NCBI GenBank assembly: GCA_028688995.1
Contig: JAQTXB010000002.1
Span: 62,001 to 126,000 of the forward strand
Direction of reading: 5' to 3'
Source: Aliarcobacter sp.
GTDB taxonomy: Bacteria > Campylobacterota > Campylobacteria > Campylobacterales > Arcobacteraceae
Length of the DNA: 64,000 nt
The first letter of the stretch is position 1, and every line of letters starts with the position of its first letter. Below the pieces are notes generated by a model. That model saw nothing but the letters and a program-made list of their open reading frames with translations. It was not told the origin of the DNA and did not search any database. This document shows positions 9,381 through 18,791 of this stretch, piece by piece. The translations under genes were made by a program, and so were the position numbers.

Positions 9381-10007
9381 TTGAAAAAAGCGATTCTTTC
9401 AACTATACTACTATTAGGTTCAAGTTCACTTCTTGCAGATACTACAATGTGTTTTAAAGAAAATCATCAATCTATGGCTACAATAGAAAATACACCACTT
9501 GATGGTGGGGCTTGTGCTGGTAAAAATACAGTAAATCAAATGAAAGCAAAAGGTTGGAGTGTAGATGATATAAAAATTTCTCAAACTGCTACTGGTATGA
9601 GTTTTATATATATTCTAAAAACTGCTACAACACCAACTACAACAAGTTTTACAGGAAATCAAGCTCAAATGGAAGCAAATATAATAGCTAAGCTTGAAAA
9701 GAAAAAAGAAGAAGAGATTAAAGCTAAAGAAGCTCAAGAAATTCAAGAAACTACAATTGATGGAGAAAAAACATATGTAAATAAGTGTCAAACTTGTCAT
9801 GGAGTAAATGGTGAAAAAAGTGCTTATAATACATCAAGACCTTTAAAAGATTTATCTATTGAAGATATGAATGATTCAATAAAGAATTATAAAACAGGTC
9901 GAGTTGATTCTCAAAATGCTACATTAATGGCTCCATATGCAAACTACCTAGATGCAAAAACAACCCAGGGTATTCATAGTTATTTAAAAAAAATAAATAA
10001 CAAATAA
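9381..10007 (+). CDS. Periplasmic monoheme c-type cytochrome
   Basis: The 208-residue protein has a signal peptide (MKKAILSTILLLGSSSLLA). An N-terminal domain follows with two cysteines (24 and 45) and a repeated hydrophobic pattern up to about residue 85. Next come a highly charged, probably coiled-coil linker (about 95-125) and a class I cytochrome c domain with CQTCH at 136-140 and a likely axial Met183 in TLMAPY. It is probably an electron carrier in the periplasm. The N-terminal domain is not one I recognise. It is a single gene ending in a hairpin, with no partner that would name its redox partner. Confidence 0.85.
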   Translation: MKKAILSTILLLGSSSLLADTTMCFKENHQSMATIENTPLDGGACAGKNTVNQMKAKGWSVDDIKISQTATGMSFIYILKTATTPTTTSFTGNQAQMEANIIAKLEKKKEEEIKAKEAQEIQETTIDGEKTYVNKCQTCHGVNGEKSAYNTSRPLKDLSIEDMNDSIKNYKTGRVDSQNATLMAPYANYLDAKTTQGIHSYLKKINNK

Positions 10008-10009
10008 TT

Positions 10010-10037
10010 AAAAGAAGAGTTTTAACTCCTCTTTTAT
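10010..10037 (+). terminator. Hairpin terminator after the cytochrome gene
   Basis: AAAAGAAGAGTT (10010-10021) can pair with AACTCCTCTTTT (10024-10035) with one mismatch. The second arm ends in a T run. It begins 2 bases after the stop codon. Confidence 0.7.
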
Positions 10038-10117
10038 ATTTTACTACTAAATTAAACTCTAATCACTCTTTATACAAACTTTAAGTATAATTGCTTTTTT
10101 TAAAGGATTCACACTAT

Positions 10118-11212
10118 ATGGACGCATACGAATACTCAGAACTATTAAAACTTCTAAATACAAAACTTAATAATATAAAAGGTATTTTAAAACCTGATGA
10201 ATTAAATCAAAGATTAGATGAAATCAAAGAAGAAGAATCAGGGCAAGATTTTTGGAACAATATTGAAAATGCAACAAAAATTGGAATAGAAAAAAACCGA
10301 ATTTTAGGGAAATTAAGTAAATACAATAAAGCAAATGATTCTTTAAAAGGAACAAATGAACTTTATGAGATGGCTAACGATGAAAAAGATGAAGAGACGT
10401 TAGAAATGCTTTTTGATGAAGCACCAGAACTTGAGAAATTAATCAAATCAACTGAAATTTCTGTAATGCTTTCTAATCCTGATGATGCTTCAAATGCTAT
10501 TGTTTCTATTCATCCAGGAGCTGGTGGAACTGAATCACAAGATTGGGCATCGATTTTATATAGAATGTATTTAAGATGGGCTGAAAGAAATGATTTTAAA
10601 ATTGAACTACTTGATTATCAAAATGGTGATGAAGCAGGAATCAAAGATGTTTCATTTATCATCAAAGGTGAAAATGCTTATGGTTATATGAAAGCTGAAA
10701 ATGGGATTCATAGACTTGTTAGGATTTCTCCATTTGATTCAAATGCAAAAAGACACACTTCATTTTCATCTGTTATGGTGAGTCCAGAAGTTGATGATAA
10801 TATTGATATTGTAATTGAAGATAAAGATATTAGAATTGATACATATAGAGCAAGTGGAGCTGGTGGACAACACGTTAATAAAACAGAATCTGCTATTAGA
10901 ATCACACACATTGCTACAAATATTGTGGTTCAATGTCAAAATGACAGATCTCAACATAAAAATAAAGCAAGTGCTTTAAAAATGTTAAAATCAAGATTAT
11001 ATGAACTTGAACTTGAAAAACAACAAGCAACAAAAGATGGTGTTGAAAAAAGTGATAATGGATGGGGACATCAAATCCGTTCATACGTTTTACAACCATA
11101 TCAACAAGTAAAAGATAGTAGAAGTAACATTGGTTATTCAAATGTTGATGCTATTTTAGATGGTGATATTACAAAAATTATTGAAGATGTATTAATCGCA
11201 ACTGCTAAATAA
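10118..11212 (+). CDS. prfB: Peptide chain release factor 2
   Basis: RF2 releases peptides at UGA and UAA stop codons. The 364-residue protein carries the stop-recognition tripeptide SPF (about 204-206, in [13 protein letters not shown]) and the catalytic GGQ (249-251, in [11 protein letters not shown]). The start is set at the ATG at 10118, because AAAGGA lies 11 bases upstream and the family begins close to this Met; an open frame extends nine codons further to a TTG. The coding region is one continuous frame, so the UGA-programmed frameshift of E. coli prfB is absent. Confidence 0.96.
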   Translation: MDAYEYSELLKLLNTKLNNIKGILKPDELNQRLDEIKEEESGQDFWNNIENATKIGIEKNRILGKLSKYNKANDSLKGTNELYEMANDEKDEETLEMLFDEAPELEKLIKSTEISVMLSNPDDASNAIVSIHPGAGGTESQDWASILYRMYLRWAERNDFKIELLDYQNGDEAGIKDVSFIIKGENAYGYMKAENGIHRLVRISPFDSNAKRHTSFSSVMVSPEVDDNIDIVIEDKDIRIDTYRASGAGGQHVNKTESAIRITHIATNIVVQCQNDRSQHKNKASALKMLKSRLYELELEKQQATKDGVEKSDNGWGHQIRSYVLQPYQQVKDSRSNIGYSNVDAILDGDITKIIEDVLIATAK

Positions 11213-11240
11213 GTAGAACCAAATTGGTTTCTACTTATTT
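11211..11240. terminator. Bidirectional terminator between prfB and the efflux operon
   Basis: AAGTAGAACCA (11211-11221) pairs with TGGTTTCTACTT (11225-11236) with a one-base bulge, followed by ATTTTG. It overlaps the end of the convergent HlyD gene, whose stop is at 11231, so it can serve both strands. Confidence 0.75.
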
Positions 11241-12109
11241 TGTTCTATTCTAATTGTACAAGTAACTCCTGCTCTTAAAATAAAATCTTTTGGAACTTCA
11301 TCAATATAAATTCGTACAGGAATCCTTTGGGCAAGTCTAACCCAAGTAAAAGATGGATTTACATTTGCTAAAAGATTTTTTCCAAAATCATTATCTCTAT
11401 CAGTTATTCCATTTGTAATACTTTCCACATGACCTTTTATAATAAAATCTGTTCCTAAAGGTTGGATATTCGCAATATCACCTTCTTTTATCAAAGGAAT
11501 TTTATGTTCTTCAAAATATCCATAAACCCAAAAAGAGTTATCACTAATCATTGCAAGACTATTTTGACCTCTATTTATAAAATCGCCATTTTTTAATACT
11601 AGATTTGAAATCCATCCATCTTCTGGTGCAAGAACACTTGAACGCTCAAGATTTAATTTTGCAATATTTAATTCTGATAAATTTTTGTCATAATTTGCTT
11701 TTGAAATATCTAATTTATACTTTGCAGTCTCATGTTCTTCTTTAGAAACAACATCATTATTTACCAAGAATCTTCTATCGAACTGCTTTTTCAACATTTC
11801 ATATTCAACTTTTTGAACTTTACAAATTGCTTCTAATCTTGTAATATCTTCAAGAAATCTTTTTTTATCAATTTGAAATAAAGGTTCACCTTTTTTAACA
11901 TATTGATTATCTTTTACATAAACCTTATCAACTAAACCACTTACATCTGGAGCAATTGTGATTATATCAGCCCTAATTCTTCCATCTCTTGTCCATGGAG
12001 TATTCATATAGTTATGCCATAATTTTAAGCCTAGAAATATTGCTAATACCAAAAAACAAAAGGTAATTACAAAACGAAAGAATTTTATTAATTTACTATT
12101 TTTATTCAT
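11231..12109 (-). CDS. HlyD/AaeA-type membrane fusion protein of an efflux pump
   Basis: The 292-residue protein has one N-terminal membrane helix (about 10-27). A split biotinyl-lipoyl-like domain follows (VSGLVDKVYVKDNQYVKKGEPLFQID, then APEDGWISNLVLKNGDFI), with an alpha-hairpin of about 80 residues between the halves and a beta-barrel domain. It bridges the inner-membrane FUSC pump and the outer-membrane channel across the periplasm. It closes the operon and lies 11 bases after the DUF1656 gene. The arrangement resembles aaeXAB of E. coli, which exports aromatic carboxylic acids; the substrate here is unknown. Confidence 0.92.
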   Translation of the reverse strand: MNKNSKLIKFFRFVITFCFLVLAIFLGLKLWHNYMNTPWTRDGRIRADIITIAPDVSGLVDKVYVKDNQYVKKGEPLFQIDKKRFLEDITRLEAICKVQKVEYEMLKKQFDRRFLVNNDVVSKEEHETAKYKLDISKANYDKNLSELNIAKLNLERSSVLAPEDGWISNLVLKNGDFINRGQNSLAMISDNSFWVYGYFEEHKIPLIKEGDIANIQPLGTDFIIKGHVESITNGITDRDNDFGKNLLANVNPSFTWVRLAQRIPVRIYIDEVPKDFILRAGVTCTIRIEQNK

Positions 12110-12120
12110 ATATTTATTCC

Positions 12121-12321
12121 TTAATTATAAATCAGTAGTGAAGTTGCTGTAAAAAGCGATACAAATAATGTAGTTCTGAAAAGCCCAGGATGCCAAACAT
12201 AGTTATAAACTCCTGTATCTGCAAGTATTCTATTTAATAAAATTTGTACAATTCCAATAACTGCAAAAACAACAACTAATGTTGGTATTTCATTACCAAA
12301 TAATGTTATTACTAAATTCAA
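12121..12321 (-). CDS. DUF1656 (AaeX-like) small inner-membrane protein
   Basis: This is a 66-residue protein with two membrane helices, one near residues 13-31 and one at the C-terminus (TLFVSLFTATSLLIY), and the central RILADTGVYNYVWHPGLF segment typical of DUF1656. Such genes sit between FUSC and HlyD genes in aromatic-acid and fusaric-acid efflux operons, as here, with a 4-base overlap to the FUSC gene. Its biochemical role is not known; context suggests a pump subunit. Confidence 0.88.
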   Translation of the reverse strand: MNLVITLFGNEIPTLVVVFAVIGIVQILLNRILADTGVYNYVWHPGLFRTTLFVSLFTATSLLIYN

Positions 12322-14462
12322 TTTATTTCTCCTTTTGAGGGAAGTGAGATTTTATTTAATAAAAGAGTATATATTAAAGATAATTCTAAAAGTATCTTGT
12401 TCATTATCTTTTGCTCTATTGCCGATTTATAAAAGCTACTATTTTTAAGTTCAATAAATTCTTCTTTAATTTTTCTAAATATTAATTCTTTTTTTTCTTC
12501 TTCTTTTTCTGAAAAATAGTTCTTTATCAAATCTAAAATTTCATTAACTATATTTGGCTGATTACTCTTTTCAAACTCTTTTAATCCATTTTTTATATCT
12601 ATAATTGCTCTTCCTATTTCAAGGCTTGAAAGTAACCATTGAAAAATCAATACATTTGATTTTGGATTTAATCTTCCTTGAGTTGAAAAGTGTTGGATTA
12701 AATCTAATCCAACACTCTCTAAAATTACTCTTCTTGTGTTTAATTCTCCAATTGATAATTTGATAATTTGATTACTTAAAAGATTTGAAACTCTTCTTTT
12801 TGTCCAAGATTCTGACCAAGAATTTATAAGTTCATACGCAATTCCAGCAATCATAATTCCAATAAGTGATGAAATACTACTTTCAAAATAAGTTACATAA
12901 TCCATTGTATAGTGTAAATTCATCGAACAAACAGTAATAATTATAAAAATAAAACCAAAAGCAAATAATCCCCTTTGAGGTGAACTTCCAAGCCAAGCAG
13001 TAAATGCAAATACCGGTGCCATAACAAAACAAAAACTTGGTATATCACTTACATAAGTTGGTATTAAATAAAAGTTATAAACTCCTGCAACAAAAAAAGA
13101 TATTATTGAACCTTTTAGAAAATTCTTACTTGCATCAACTGGATTAGGAATAGAACTAAACATGAGTGTAGTAGCAACTGCAGAAATAATTGTAAAAGGA
13201 GCGTATCCCCAAGCTGTCATAAGCCAAAAGATGGTTGTAACAACTAAAACTATAGCTGCTCTAAAAGATGCTAATAATACAAGTAAATTATCTGTATATG
13301 TGAATAACTTTGAATTTTTAGAATACTCTTCAGAATCATTGTGCCTATGCTTTTTATTAATAAAAGAGAGATATGTTTTTGTATATTGGAAAAATTCATC
13401 AAAAAAACGAGTTATTAAATATATTGAAGAATTAAAATCATTTAAAATATCAAAATCTATGTTTAAATACTTATTTTTATGAACTTCTATTTCCTCTTTT
13501 ATCTGAGTTTTTACTTTATCAAATTTGTTTATTACATCTTCAATATCTTCATTTATAAATAGATTTTGTGAATTCTCCTCTAAAAGAATTTTTATAGGTT
13601 TATATATCTTTTCTAATGCTATTACCATTTCATTATCAATATTCTCATTATTAGAAATAGTATTTATAATGTTTTTTAAAGAATGAAAGGTAATTGATAA
13701 ATGCATAAACTCAGAATTTAACCGTTGATAATACATCTTATCTTTTTTATTTATATTACTTTCAAAAATACTATTTACTCTCAAAGAATCCGAACTTAAA
13801 ACATTTCTCGAAAAATTGTTAATACTTTTTTCTTTAGTAAAAATATTTTCCATATCAATTACTGATAAAAAAACACTTTTATACTTTTGTTTTTCACTTC
13901 CCAAAAGTGTATCAGATAACTGTTTTGGGAATATAACTTCACTTATAACACTAGCACTTAATAATCCAATTACAACTTCAGATATTCTATCTATTGCAAA
14001 ACCATAAATACTCAAAGGATTTTCTATATTTGGTAAGACAATAAGGGCAACTGTATAACCTGATAAAACAAAACCGTAAGACATGAAATTTCTATATTTA
14101 AATCCAGCTGCTGCACAAATTGCAATCCAAATAGTAAAAAAAGCCATAAACCAAACTCTATCCTGAGAAAAAGCAGAAACTAAAACTAAAGAGATAACAA
14201 AACCAATTAGTGTTCCTAAAAATCTATAAAAACTTTTTGAAAAAACCAAACCACTATGTATTTGCATTACAATAAAAACTGTAAAAACGGAAGTTTGAGG
14301 ACTAGATAAATTAAGAAACATTGATACACTCATAGCTAAAAGTGCGGCTATCATTAGCTTAATAACATAAATAAAAATTGTTAAATCACTATTTATCCAC
14401 TCTTGAAAAGCTATTTTAAAAGATGCTAAGAAATCAAATTTTAGGATATTAGCTTCTGCCAT
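12318..14462 (-). CDS. FUSC family (AaeB-like) inner-membrane efflux transporter
   Basis: The 714-residue protein has two blocks of about five or six membrane helices, at about residues 27-180 and 390-540. A cytoplasmic stretch of about 200 residues separates them, and a hydrophilic tail follows. Typical segments are VFIVMQIHSGLVFSKSFYRF in the first block and AWGYAPFTIISAVATTLMFS in the second. This duplicated layout is that of FUSC/AaeB pumps that export aromatic acids or fusaric acid. It overlaps the OMF gene by 14 bases and the DUF1656 gene by 4. Substrate is not predictable; MarR control suggests a phenolic or other weak acid. Confidence 0.93.
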   Translation of the reverse strand: MAEANILKFDFLASFKIAFQEWINSDLTIFIYVIKLMIAALLAMSVSMFLNLSSPQTSVFTVFIVMQIHSGLVFSKSFYRFLGTLIGFVISLVLVSAFSQDRVWFMAFFTIWIAICAAAGFKYRNFMSYGFVLSGYTVALIVLPNIENPLSIYGFAIDRISEVVIGLLSASVISEVIFPKQLSDTLLGSEKQKYKSVFLSVIDMENIFTKEKSINNFSRNVLSSDSLRVNSIFESNINKKDKMYYQRLNSEFMHLSITFHSLKNIINTISNNENIDNEMVIALEKIYKPIKILLEENSQNLFINEDIEDVINKFDKVKTQIKEEIEVHKNKYLNIDFDILNDFNSSIYLITRFFDEFFQYTKTYLSFINKKHRHNDSEEYSKNSKLFTYTDNLLVLLASFRAAIVLVVTTIFWLMTAWGYAPFTIISAVATTLMFSSIPNPVDASKNFLKGSIISFFVAGVYNFYLIPTYVSDIPSFCFVMAPVFAFTAWLGSSPQRGLFAFGFIFIIITVCSMNLHYTMDYVTYFESSISSLIGIMIAGIAYELINSWSESWTKRRVSNLLSNQIIKLSIGELNTRRVILESVGLDLIQHFSTQGRLNPKSNVLIFQWLLSSLEIGRAIIDIKNGLKEFEKSNQPNIVNEILDLIKNYFSEKEEEKKELIFRKIKEEFIELKNSSFYKSAIEQKIMNKILLELSLIYTLLLNKISLPSKGEIN

Positions 14463-15879
14463 TTTTTATATCCTCTTCTTTAAATCCTCCACCAAGTGCT
14501 TTTATTAGTTCTAATTGTAATTTTGTATGACTTTCAATTAAATCTAATCCTAAAATCTCATTCATTAAAGTATTAATTTGTGAATCAAAATATGGTACTT
14601 TATCATTAAGTCCTATTTCAAATTTTCTATTTTCAATATGTTCATTAGTTTTTTTTGTTTTTAACTCTTTTTCATGCATATCTAATTGTAAATTTTTGTA
14701 CTCAATTTTTTTTAAAACACCTATTACTTCATTTGCAGCTTTATTTACAATATCATTATATTCATATACAGAACTATTATAATCAATAACCTTTTCATCT
14801 AAATTTGCTTCTCGTTTTCCCCAATCAAAAATAGGTAAATCTAAAGCAACTCCTAAAGATGGAACTGTTGATGATTTTGTTAAAAATTTACTACTGTCAA
14901 ATGAAGTAAAACCTAATAAACTTGATAAATTTATATTTGGATAAAATTTTGCAGATGCAATATTAATATTTTGTTCATTGCTTAATACAATATATTTTTG
15001 AATGGAAACATCTGCTCTTTGTGATAATAAATTTAAAGGAAGTTCTTTTGCTAAAGTTAAATTAATAGTATTACTTATTTTAGGTTTATTCATATTCTCA
15101 GCATATGAAGGTAAAAAACCACCAAGAATACACATACTTGCTTTTTGACCTTTAATAATCTCTTGAATTGAATATATATTGTTTTTTACTTGAAAAATCT
15201 GTGCTTTTTTATTATTTAATGAAACTTCATCAATCAAACCACTTTCATATCGTTGTTTCATAATATCTAATTCACTATTTAATATATGAACTATATTTTC
15301 AAACTCTTCAACTTTTTTTTCATTAAAACTCCAAGATAAATAAAGTTGAGTTATTCCTAAAGCAAGATTTAATCTACTCTCTTCAATTAATGCAAGTTCT
15401 GCTATTGCTCTATTTTTTGCAGATTTAATTCTAGATTTTCTTTCATTCCAAAAATCAAATTTATAATCTAGTGTTGTTGCAGAATGATAACCTGTAAATA
15501 TTCCTCCACCAAGAGGTGCAGGAAATATGTGATTTAAACTAAATCTCTCCCTTGTGATACTTGATTCAAAAGAGATATTTGGAAGATTTTCTGATTCTAC
15601 AGCTTTTATTATTGAATTTGCTTTTTCATATCTTTGCTCTAAACTTTTTAATGATGCTGATTCATTTAAAGCTTTAGTTATTATAGAATTTAATTGCTCA
15701 TCATTGAATAATTCCCACCATTTTGTAGTTAATTCATTTTTATTATCGGTTAATTTTAATGAATTTAATTCATTAATAATTTTTGTTTCATCAGTTTTAT
15801 CAATCTTATCAAATTTAGGAACACATGCAATTAAAATAAAACTACAAAAAATTGAACTAATAATATTTCTATAGAGCAT
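14449..15879 (-). CDS. Outer-membrane efflux lipoprotein (TolC/NodT family)
   Basis: The 476-residue protein has a lipoprotein signal ending in the lipobox LIAC with Cys19. Two repeated long alpha-helical outer-membrane-efflux domains follow, with seams such as LPLNLLSQRADVSIQKY and GVALDLPIFDWGKREANL, both characteristic of NodT-type channels. It provides the outer-membrane exit for the FUSC-HlyD pump encoded downstream. The start ATG shares a base with the marR stop region (overlap at 15879), so it is probably cotranscribed with the regulator. Confidence 0.93.
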   Translation of the reverse strand: MLYRNIISSIFCSFILIACVPKFDKIDKTDETKIINELNSLKLTDNKNELTTKWWELFNDEQLNSIITKALNESASLKSLEQRYEKANSIIKAVESENLPNISFESSITRERFSLNHIFPAPLGGGIFTGYHSATTLDYKFDFWNERKSRIKSAKNRAIAELALIEESRLNLALGITQLYLSWSFNEKKVEEFENIVHILNSELDIMKQRYESGLIDEVSLNNKKAQIFQVKNNIYSIQEIIKGQKASMCILGGFLPSYAENMNKPKISNTINLTLAKELPLNLLSQRADVSIQKYIVLSNEQNINIASAKFYPNINLSSLLGFTSFDSSKFLTKSSTVPSLGVALDLPIFDWGKREANLDEKVIDYNSSVYEYNDIVNKAANEVIGVLKKIEYKNLQLDMHEKELKTKKTNEHIENRKFEIGLNDKVPYFDSQINTLMNEILGLDLIESHTKLQLELIKALGGGFKEEDIKNGRS

Positions 15880-16313
15880 TATTTTTCTTTGTTTAAATTG
15901 TTAAAGATTTTGTCTAAGACATTTAGAAATACATTTAATTCATTTTCAGATATATTTTCAAGAATTCTTTTTTCAAGTTCTTTTGCAAGTACAATTACTT
16001 TTTTTTCTAACTCTCTTCCTTCTTGTGTAATTGCAATTAAATATGCTCTTCTATCATTCTCTTTTGCTTCTCGAATGATTAATTTTTTTGCTTCTAATTT
16101 ATCTAGGATTAACGTTAAAGCTGACTGTTTATAATTTGTCTCTAATGCCAAATCTTTTTGTGTCATCCTATCTTTTTCACATAACTTTACTAATACAACA
16201 AATTGTGTTGTTGTTATATCATATGGAATTAATGCTAGTTCCATCTCATTTTTTATACTATTTCTAACTTTTGCTACTTTAATCCCAAGATATTCTTCTA
16301 AATTGTAATTCAT
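15879..16313 (-). CDS. MarR family transcriptional regulator of the efflux operon
   Basis: The 144-residue protein has the MarR winged-helix layout: VVLVKLCEKDRMTQKDLALE, the recognition helix region YKQSALTLILDKLEAKKLI, and the wing with the conserved ENDRRAYLI Asp-Arg-Arg. C-terminal helices give the dimer interface. It is the first gene of the efflux operon and directly abuts the OMF gene. MarR proteins usually repress their own operon and are released by small phenolic ligands. A strong palindrome lies in its upstream region, so autoregulation is likely. Confidence 0.93.
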   Translation of the reverse strand: MNYNLEEYLGIKVAKVRNSIKNEMELALIPYDITTTQFVVLVKLCEKDRMTQKDLALETNYKQSALTLILDKLEAKKLIIREAKENDRRAYLIAITQEGRELEKKVIVLAKELEKRILENISENELNVFLNVLDKIFNNLNKEK

Positions 16314-16357
16314 GAAAATCCTTTAATTTTTAGAAATTTACAATAATCTTAATTAAT

Positions 16358-16381
16358 ATATTATTAACATGTTAACTATAT
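16358..16381. promoter_or_regulatory. Candidate MarR operator palindrome
   Basis: A perfect 12-base palindrome TTAACATGTTAA (16364-16375) is flanked by symmetric ATAT half-sites at 16358-16361 and 16378-16381. This gives a 24-base two-fold symmetric site about 45 bases upstream of the marR start. Its size and position suit an autoregulatory MarR site. Binding is inferred. Confidence 0.6.
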
Positions 16382-16385
16382 TAAT

Positions 16386-16428
16386 AAAAAAAAGAGTAGT
16401 AATTCAAATAATATTGATTTTCTACTCT
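16386..16428 (-). terminator. Terminator of the cco-addB operon
   Basis: Read on the minus strand, AGAGTAG (16427 down to 16421) pairs with CTACTCT (16399 down to 16393), with a further small TCAA/TTGA stem in the loop. A run of eight T follows. The first arm overlaps the addB stop codon. Confidence 0.72.
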
Positions 16429-18791
16429 CTATTACAAATAATTGAATAAGCACAATAAGTACAAGTTGATTTATCTTCACATTTAGAAAAAGAGATTTCA
16501 TTTTTTGAAATCTCTTTTAATTCCTTAAACTTTTCACATAATAGTTCAAGTTTTTTATCGAGTGCAATTTCATTAATTAGTAGAGTATTACTTAAATCGT
16601 AATAATAAGTTTCAATTTTATCTGTTTTATACAATTCATTCATAGCAAGATAATAAAATTCTAATTGAAAATCATCTGTTTTTTCATAGTTTTTTAGAGT
16701 ATCTACACTTAAGGAACTTGAAGTTTTATAATCAATTACTTCATAAATATCTTCGTGTTTATCAATTCTATCAATTACTCCTCTTATTTTTATTCCTTCA
16801 AATTCACATTCAAAAGATTTTTCTAAAGCGATAATTTGTCTATGTTTTAATCTCTCTTTATCGTATAAATAAAATTCATAAAGTTTCTTCTTCCATATTT
16901 CTAAATCTAAAATCAAAAAAGGATTTGAACTTTTATATTTATTAAATAAATCCTCAATTTTCTCAAAACTTAATTCCTTTGGATTCTCATCAGCTGTGTA
17001 ATAATCTTCTAATATTGAGTGAATAATATCTCCCAATTCATAAGCTTTTGGTTTTAAAGAAATGGTATGTTCTTTAATCTTTAAAATATTTTGTAAGTAA
17101 AACTTTCTTTTACACTGTAAATATGTCCTAAATGATGTTGCAGACCATCTAATTGAAGCCAAATCAATTTTATCAACAATCTCTTCATCAAAATGATTTA
17201 TTTTGTGATTATCATAAAGTATGTGTTTATAATAATTATCATTTGTATCAGTTTTTATGTGAGTATTAAATAACTCATTTGCAAATCTTGAGATTTGATT
17301 TGTGTCTGAATTTACATAAGATATAAAGACATTTTTTGATGAACCAATTAATCTTTTATAATAATATTTTTGTAATGATTCCCTATCAAATTGAGTTGGA
17401 AGATTTGAGAGTTGTTTTAATTTTGTTGATAAAAATTTATCTTTAACAGAAGTTTTAGGAATAAATGATTCATTAAAATCACAAATAATAACTGTTTCAA
17501 AATTTACAGCTCTTGTTTCAAGAAGTCCTAAAACTGTAATTTTTCCAGAATTAACATCATCTAAAGTAACAGTAACCAATCTTTGTAAAAAAATCTTATA
17601 CACATCCTTTACTAAAATATTGTGATTTGATGAAAAAAGTATAATATTTAATTTATAAAGTAATTCATCATATTTCTCAAGTAATTCACTATTTCTTTCA
17701 AATGATTTTATGTAATCTGTAATCACCAAAAAAGTTTCTAACGATGCTTTTTTATTCCATATTGTTTTTATATTTTTATCTACAAATAATTTATCAATTT
17801 TAAAACAATTTAAAAACTCAATATGTTTTATTTCATCTTCATTTAAATATGAATATATAGAATATGCAACTTGGTATAAATAGGTATTTTTTATACTTTT
17901 TCCCATTGCATAATTAAAATATTTCTCATCATCAAATAACTGTAAACTTGTAGCAAAACTTTCATCTGGCAAAACTAAAGCAATGTTTTCTGGATTTACT
18001 CCATTTTCTACTGATTTAGTTATTATACTTTTTATATATGCAATCTGATTAAGTCTTGAAGAAAAACCTTTTAATTCTACAAATGCTAAATCATTTAATA
18101 TTTTTTCTTCTTCCAATATGATTTTATTTGATAAATCAATTTTATATTTGTAATTTATTTTAATATCTAAATTAAGATTACTAAAAACTTCGAGTGATTT
18201 TTGGTTGTAAATATTTGAATAAAATGTAATGTTTAAATTTATAACTTTTGATATTTTTTCAACGATATCAAACTCTACTTTTGTAAAATATCCTTCAAAA
18301 TATAACTCTATATTTTCAAACTTCTTTAAAAAATTTTCATTAATTTTATAGTGATTTGCAAGATTAATCCTATCAACATAAGAGTTTTTTTCTAATATAT
18401 CAACATAATTCTTTTTGATTGTTTGTAAAATTTGCAGATGTTCAAAATAAAAATCATAAGTATCAACATTTTGTATTTCACTTATTTCAACTTTTTCACT
18501 TGCTAGTTCTAAAAAGAATCTATATATATAATCGCTTTGTTTTAAAAATTTTGTAAAATTGTCTGAGATTCCAAGTTTTTGAATATTTGTATCTTTTATC
18601 GCTTCATTTAAAAAAAGAACTCTTTGTTCTTCTTCACAATATTTCATATTATCAAATAGAATTGATTTTTTAAAAAATTCATCGATTGTAAGTATAAAGG
18701 GCAAAAGAGTATTGCTACTCTTTTGTGAAGTTATAAAATTTCTAATTGCCCTTGATGTTGGGAAAATTAGAAGTTTTTTTTTAAATTGCAT
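16422..18791 (-). CDS. addB: AddB-like helicase-nuclease subunit (PD-(D/E)XK, Fe-S)
   Basis: AddB with AddA processes double-strand breaks for recombination. The start is set at the ATG at 18791, giving a protein of 789 residues that opens with KKLLIFPTSRAIRNFI; an open frame extends 24 codons further into the upstream gene. The C-terminal nuclease has GVIDRID and VIDYKTSSS (the PD-(D/E)XK core). Four cysteines in the AddB pattern, one in YLQCKRKFYL and three in STCTYCAYSIIC, suit a [4Fe-4S] cluster. The N-terminal helicase-like part lacks a clear Walker A, as in other AddB. The start overlaps the FixH-like gene by 11 bases. No addA follows; a terminator and the efflux operon do. Confidence 0.87.
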   Translation of the reverse strand: MQFKKKLLIFPTSRAIRNFITSQKSSNTLLPFILTIDEFFKKSILFDNMKYCEEEQRVLFLNEAIKDTNIQKLGISDNFTKFLKQSDYIYRFFLELASEKVEISEIQNVDTYDFYFEHLQILQTIKKNYVDILEKNSYVDRINLANHYKINENFLKKFENIELYFEGYFTKVEFDIVEKISKVINLNITFYSNIYNQKSLEVFSNLNLDIKINYKYKIDLSNKIILEEEKILNDLAFVELKGFSSRLNQIAYIKSIITKSVENGVNPENIALVLPDESFATSLQLFDDEKYFNYAMGKSIKNTYLYQVAYSIYSYLNEDEIKHIEFLNCFKIDKLFVDKNIKTIWNKKASLETFLVITDYIKSFERNSELLEKYDELLYKLNIILFSSNHNILVKDVYKIFLQRLVTVTLDDVNSGKITVLGLLETRAVNFETVIICDFNESFIPKTSVKDKFLSTKLKQLSNLPTQFDRESLQKYYYKRLIGSSKNVFISYVNSDTNQISRFANELFNTHIKTDTNDNYYKHILYDNHKINHFDEEIVDKIDLASIRWSATSFRTYLQCKRKFYLQNILKIKEHTISLKPKAYELGDIIHSILEDYYTADENPKELSFEKIEDLFNKYKSSNPFLILDLEIWKKKLYEFYLYDKERLKHRQIIALEKSFECEFEGIKIRGVIDRIDKHEDIYEVIDYKTSSSLSVDTLKNYEKTDDFQLEFYYLAMNELYKTDKIETYYYDLSNTLLINEIALDKKLELLCEKFKELKEISKNEISFSKCEDKSTCTYCAYSIICNRE

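Noticed and set aside
10118-10300. Search for the programmed frameshift of RF2 near codon 25.
   Set aside because: The frame is continuous with no internal UGA, so no frameshift is needed.
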